From Lysobacterales bacterium (GTDB lineage Bacteria; Pseudomonadota; Gammaproteobacteria; Xanthomonadales; SZUA-36): 8,551 nucleotides of DNA. The stretch is from positions 1 through 8,551 of the forward strand of contig SHZL01000108.1 of assembly GCA_009692275.1 (NCBI GenBank), in the 5' to 3' direction. The position numbers and the translations under genes are program-made. The stretch's first letter is position 1. Each line of letters begins with the position of its first letter. Below, in pieces: positions 5,477 through 8,551 of this stretch. A model generated the notes under the pieces. It saw only the letters and a list, made by a program, of their open reading frames with translations, had not been told where the DNA came from and did not search any database.

Positions 5477-6490
5477 ATGCACAATTGGGTGGGAAAAATT
5501 GGTATAGCAGCGCTGCTGCCAGCGATCGCAACATTGACCTCGACAACCCTCGCAGCCGATGACTTCGCGCCTGCCGGAGCCAGGGCAACACTCAGCGTCG
5601 ATTACATTTACGAGTCAGCCGGTGCACTAAGCAGCGAAGGCATGTACGATCCCTACGAGTGGCGCGTAAAGCGCAGCGCAAAACTCGTGGCACAGCTGGT
5701 TGCACAGGCACCCACCGCTTTGTCCACGACGCAGGCCCCGGACGCGGAGCAAACGGCTGCACTTGAAAGCCTGGCCACCCAGGCCCAGCAAGTCTCTACC
5801 GATATGGCGCCCATGATGGCCAGCGTGGAAGCCATCATGGAAAAGTGCGGCGAAGACGAAGACTGCATCACCCAGGAAACAATGAAGTTGGGGGCCGCCA
5901 TGAGCGGAACGCCGGAGATGGACGCAGCCATGCAGGCGGGTGCTGCTGCGCAGGAATTGGGCAAGCCTGGCGCACCGCGCTACCAGGCATGGCGCCCAAC
6001 CGCACAAACAGGCACCTACAACATTGATGAGACGGTACATATTTCCAGTACCGACCCGATCTGCATGAGCCTGCCTGGCGGGCGCTGCACCCGGGATGAA
6101 GTGCGGACCGGCTCGGGCGATATCCCCATACCGCCGGATGCAAAGAATAATCCAGATGCAGCGGTCGGCTTCTCATCAGTCGAGCTCGATAGCAGCAAGA
6201 ACACCCTCACCGTGCTGTTGCCGATTCCATTGTTCCCCCTGCCCTATACTGAAACCATCACCACCGATGAGCCGGAAGGCACGCACGACACACCCACCCC
6301 GGTCGGCCCGCAACAGCAGCTCATGAGCTTGCGTGTCAACGCAAAAGGTGGCGCTACCAACGACCAGGCGCTCGTCGTTGCGCTGGAGGGAGACTGGCAC
6401 AGCCAGTCCGGGGAACAAGTGGTAACCCCGGAAGGCCCACTGCGGGAAGCCGGCAAGCTCACCATACGCTGGAACTTTGCAGTCCGGTAA
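5477..6490 (+). CDS. Exported protein of unknown function
   Basis: I do not recognise a family for this 337-residue protein. The ATG at 5477 has GGGAGGA (5466-5472) just upstream. Residues 1-26 look like a Sec signal peptide ending TTLA-ADDF, so it is probably periplasmic or secreted. Residues of roughly 50-165 are Ala/Gln/Met-rich and likely helical (AEQTAALESLATQAQQV and the following segment). The C-terminal half looks beta-rich, with a proline-rich PIPLFPLPY stretch near residue 252. Four cysteines (in MEKCGEDEDC and in PICMSLPGGRC) could form two disulfides in the periplasm. It lies 116 nt after the MBL gene on the same strand, with no terminator that I can see, so co-transcription is possible. 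Its stop is 8 nt from the convergent BCCT stop. Confidence 0.85.
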   Translation: MHNWVGKIGIAALLPAIATLTSTTLAADDFAPAGARATLSVDYIYESAGALSSEGMYDPYEWRVKRSAKLVAQLVAQAPTALSTTQAPDAEQTAALESLATQAQQVSTDMAPMMASVEAIMEKCGEDEDCITQETMKLGAAMSGTPEMDAAMQAGAAAQELGKPGAPRYQAWRPTAQTGTYNIDETVHISSTDPICMSLPGGRCTRDEVRTGSGDIPIPPDAKNNPDAAVGFSSVELDSSKNTLTVLLPIPLFPLPYTETITTDEPEGTHDTPTPVGPQQQLMSLRVNAKGGATNDQALVVALEGDWHSQSGEQVVTPEGPLREAGKLTIRWNFAVR

Positions 6491-6498
6491 GCGGAAAA

Positions 6499-7998
6499 TC
6501 AGGGGTGATCAGCCCGCAATTGCCGCACCAGCGCCACGGCCATCAGGACGCCCACAAAAATCAGCGGCAGCGACACGATCAGGGTTGCCGTTTGCGCGAC
6601 CTTGATGCCCCCGACGAAAATCAGCGTGACCGGCAAGATGGCCAGCATTACCGCCCAGAATACGCGGTGCCAGCGCGCCGGTTCTTCACCCGCAAGCAAC
6701 TGTCGCGTGGCAACCGAAGCGAGCGTATAGGATGCAGAATCGTAGGTCGTCGCGGAAAACACCAGCGCTACGATTGCATACATCGAGATCAGGAGAGTAG
6801 ACATAGGCAGCTGGTCAAGAATGGCAACGATGGCCGCAGGTCCGCCCGAATCGGCCAGCACCTGGGTAACGGCTACGGTCCCTTCGAGTTGCAGGTGCAA
6901 GCCGTAGTTACCAAGAATCATATAAAACAGTCCACCGCCCAGCGAACCGTAACCCAGCATTCCGAAGACAACCTGCCGGATGGTGCGTCCTTGCGATATG
7001 CGCGTCACAAAGACGCCGACAAAAGGACCGAAGGCAATCCACCAGGCCCAGTAGAAAATCGTCCAGTTTTCAACAAAATTGGAAGCGGTGTACGGATCGG
7101 TCCAACTGTTCATGCGAATGAAGTTCTGCAGCATCAGCCCTACGCTGTTAAGCGAAGACTTGAGTAGAAAAATTGTTGGTCCAGCCAGAAGAATGAACAC
7201 CAGCAGTCCGACGGCCAGCCAAATGTTCAGGTCACTCAGACGCTTGATGCCTTTGCGCAGGCCCAGCCACACGCTGGTAGCAAACAACACCACCGAAACG
7301 AAAATCACCGCCAGTTCGAGATTGAAATTTGCTTCCAGCCCGGCCACCCTGCCCACCAGCGCTGCAATCATGGGCGTGGAAAAGCCCAGGGATGATGCGG
7401 CACCCCCCAGCAAGCCAATCATGAACAGCCAGTCGATCAGGCGTTCACTGCGGGTTTCCGCCATCCCGCCAAAGAAATAATGACAACTGGTGCTCAGGCG
7501 CAGGAAAGGTACTTTCTTGACGTAGTACGGATAGGCGATCGCCAGGGTCGGCAAACAATAAAAGCCCCAGGCCGTTGGGCCCCAATGAAAAATTCCGTAG
7601 GTGGCGGCCCATTCGGTGGCGGCTATGGACCCCGCGGCGACGCCGAACGGCGGAGTATCCAGGTAGTAAGCCCATTCGAGCGGCGCCCAGAAAAGCAGGC
7701 CAGCGCCAACACCCGTGCAAAAGAGCATCGCCGCCCAGCTGAAATCGCTGAACTCAGGTTGTTCGTCCCCTGCGGCCAGCCGTACTTTTCCGTACCGCCC
7801 CAAGGCCAGCCACATCAGTAACAACATCACGCCCATCCCCGCCATCAGGTAGAGAAATGCCAGGTTATGTGAGATGACGTCGTACAGGTTCTCGATAATT
7901 CTTGCGCTGGCTTCAGGGAACAGCGCCAGCGGCACGGAGGTGAGAACAATGATGGCACATGCCGCAACGAAACCGGGCCAGTCAATCTGTTGCTTCAT
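6499..7998 (-). CDS. BCCT family transporter (betaine/carnitine/choline type)
   Basis: This 499-residue inner-membrane protein has about 12 predicted membrane segments. It has the BCCT hallmarks: TGVGAGLLFWAPLEWAYY (95-112, where better-known members have GLMF-G-x-x-EP), FHWGPTAW (137-144), ASSLGFSTP (201-209), the signature WTIFYWAWWIAFGPFVG (312-328) followed by RISQGRTIRQ (333-342), and TTYDSASYTLA (417-427). The family imports trimethylammonium or related solutes, driven by Na+ or H+ or by exchange. The EW in place of EP and the short tails, closer to CaiT length than to BetP, leave the substrate open. The ATG at 7998 is chosen because GGAG (8007-8010) lies 8 nt upstream; a TTG at 8034 is possible but has no support. 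It follows the MetF-like gene by 81 nt on the same strand. Confidence 0.93.
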   Translation of the reverse strand: MKQQIDWPGFVAACAIIVLTSVPLALFPEASARIIENLYDVISHNLAFLYLMAGMGVMLLLMWLALGRYGKVRLAAGDEQPEFSDFSWAAMLFCTGVGAGLLFWAPLEWAYYLDTPPFGVAAGSIAATEWAATYGIFHWGPTAWGFYCLPTLAIAYPYYVKKVPFLRLSTSCHYFFGGMAETRSERLIDWLFMIGLLGGAASSLGFSTPMIAALVGRVAGLEANFNLELAVIFVSVVLFATSVWLGLRKGIKRLSDLNIWLAVGLLVFILLAGPTIFLLKSSLNSVGLMLQNFIRMNSWTDPYTASNFVENWTIFYWAWWIAFGPFVGVFVTRISQGRTIRQVVFGMLGYGSLGGGLFYMILGNYGLHLQLEGTVAVTQVLADSGGPAAIVAILDQLPMSTLLISMYAIVALVFSATTYDSASYTLASVATRQLLAGEEPARWHRVFWAVMLAILPVTLIFVGGIKVAQTATLIVSLPLIFVGVLMAVALVRQLRADHP

Positions 7999-8079
7999 GC
8001 ATGGTTCTCCGGTGAACGCAGTGTTGGGGCACAAGTAAAGCCCCGTTACTATAAACCCTGTTGCCTTGAGAGTTGCTGC

Positions 8080-8551
8080 TCAGGCCGCAGCTCCGTACGA
8101 CGCCAGGGTGTCGCGACGCCATTGCTCGGTGCGTTCAATATCGTTGAAGCTGAACAAGTGGAATCCGGGAATGCCGATGCCGCTCTCGCCCAGGTGCGGC
8201 GCAAGGCCCTGAAGCAATTCATCCGGCCGATAGGGCCTGATGCCCATCATTCTTCGCAAGAGCCCTTTCTGCTTGAGCAAAATCTTCGCTGACTGGCCAA
8301 CACCGATACGCATTGACAGTTTAAACAGCCGGGCACGATCGGCCACGCCGGGAAGACCAAGCCATGCGGGCAACGTTACCCCGGCCTTGCGCATTTTTTG
8401 CAACCAGTGGATCAGTGCCGCCGGGGCGAAACACATCTGCGTGACCAGGTAATTGGCGTATACCTGCTTTTCCAGCAACAACTGCTGCAATTGGCCCTCA
8501 CTGATCAGGGGATGGCCTTCGGGATAGGCAGCCACGCCGATGTGCTTGAAG
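8080..8551 (-). CDS. Methylenetetrahydrofolate reductase (MetF-like), C-terminal part
   Basis: The frame is open to the right edge, so about 156 C-terminal residues are visible and the N-terminus is missing. It begins KHIGVAAYPEGHP, the conserved MetF block that in E. coli reads IGVAAYPEVHP. YLVTQMCF follows (ITQFFF in MetF), then GLPGVADRARL, and near the end FHLFSFNDIERTEQWRRDTL, matching the HFYTLNRAEM region. By family it is a cytosolic FAD-dependent enzyme interconverting 5,10-methylene- and 5-methyl-tetrahydrofolate. Family sequences are about 290-300 residues, so roughly half is present. The inserted segment with FKLSMRIGVGQSAKILLKQKG differs from biosynthetic E. coli MetF and suggests a divergent, possibly catabolic subgroup (inference). 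The downstream BCCT transporter gene supports a link to methylated solutes. Confidence 0.87.
   Translation of the reverse strand, partial: FKHIGVAAYPEGHPLISEGQLQQLLLEKQVYANYLVTQMCFAPAALIHWLQKMRKAGVTLPAWLGLPGVADRARLFKLSMRIGVGQSAKILLKQKGLLRRMMGIRPYRPDELLQGLAPHLGESGIGIPGFHLFSFNDIERTEQWRRDTLASYGAAA

Noticed and set aside
6505..7167. 220-codon plus-strand open frame
   Set aside because: It lies wholly opposite the well-supported BCCT gene, has an Arg/His/Gln-rich composition typical of antisense frames, and shows no family motif.

Overview
The window looks like chromosomal DNA from a GC-rich, Gram-negative, probably marine gammaproteobacterium. That reading rests on three things: the style of the proteins (secreted metallophosphoesterase, exported MBL-fold enzyme, BCCT osmolyte transporter, HutD/Ves protein), export signals typical of Gram-negatives, and an intergenic cluster of structured repeats. 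I would lean towards a Halieaceae/OM60-like lineage, but only weakly. No rRNA, tRNA, phage, transposase or CRISPR is visible.

Layout. 1-522 (+) is the C-terminal part of a purple-acid-phosphatase-like metallophosphoesterase. It converges with a three-gene minus-strand cluster transcribed from about 3420 down to 540: a HutD/Ves-family protein (TTG start, strong RBS), a 499-codon Amidohydro_2-type metal hydrolase overlapping it by 14 nt, and a classical short-chain dehydrogenase 28 nt further on. The amidohydrolase is split by one extra base in a five-G run. The region 3399-4359 has no convincing gene. It is filled by three full copies and at least four partial copies of a structured repeat of about 110 bp. 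Next comes a plus-strand exported MBL-fold hydrolase (4360-5360), also broken, here by one missing base in a G-rich tract, and then an exported protein of unknown function (5477-6490). Tail to tail with that is a minus-strand pair: a MetF-like methylenetetrahydrofolate reductase (cut by the right edge) followed by a BCCT transporter.

How the genes may work together. The MetF-like gene and the BCCT transporter lie on one strand with an 81-nt gap. This suggests uptake of a methylated compatible solute coupled to folate-dependent one-carbon handling (inference). HutD, amidohydrolase and SDR look like a small catabolic operon of unknown substrate. The MBL protein and the exported unknown protein may be co-transcribed.

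The most interesting signal is the repeat. Each full copy folds as a long basal stem carrying two hairpins whose apex is the same CATCCCTG octamer (one variant). Stem sequences differ between copies, but the partner bases change with them, so the fold is conserved rather than the sequence. The third copy is inverted, and all recognisable partial copies keep the same (5') half. The second notable point is that the only two frameshifts in the window both fall in short G/C homopolymers, so sequencing error must be excluded before calling either gene dead.
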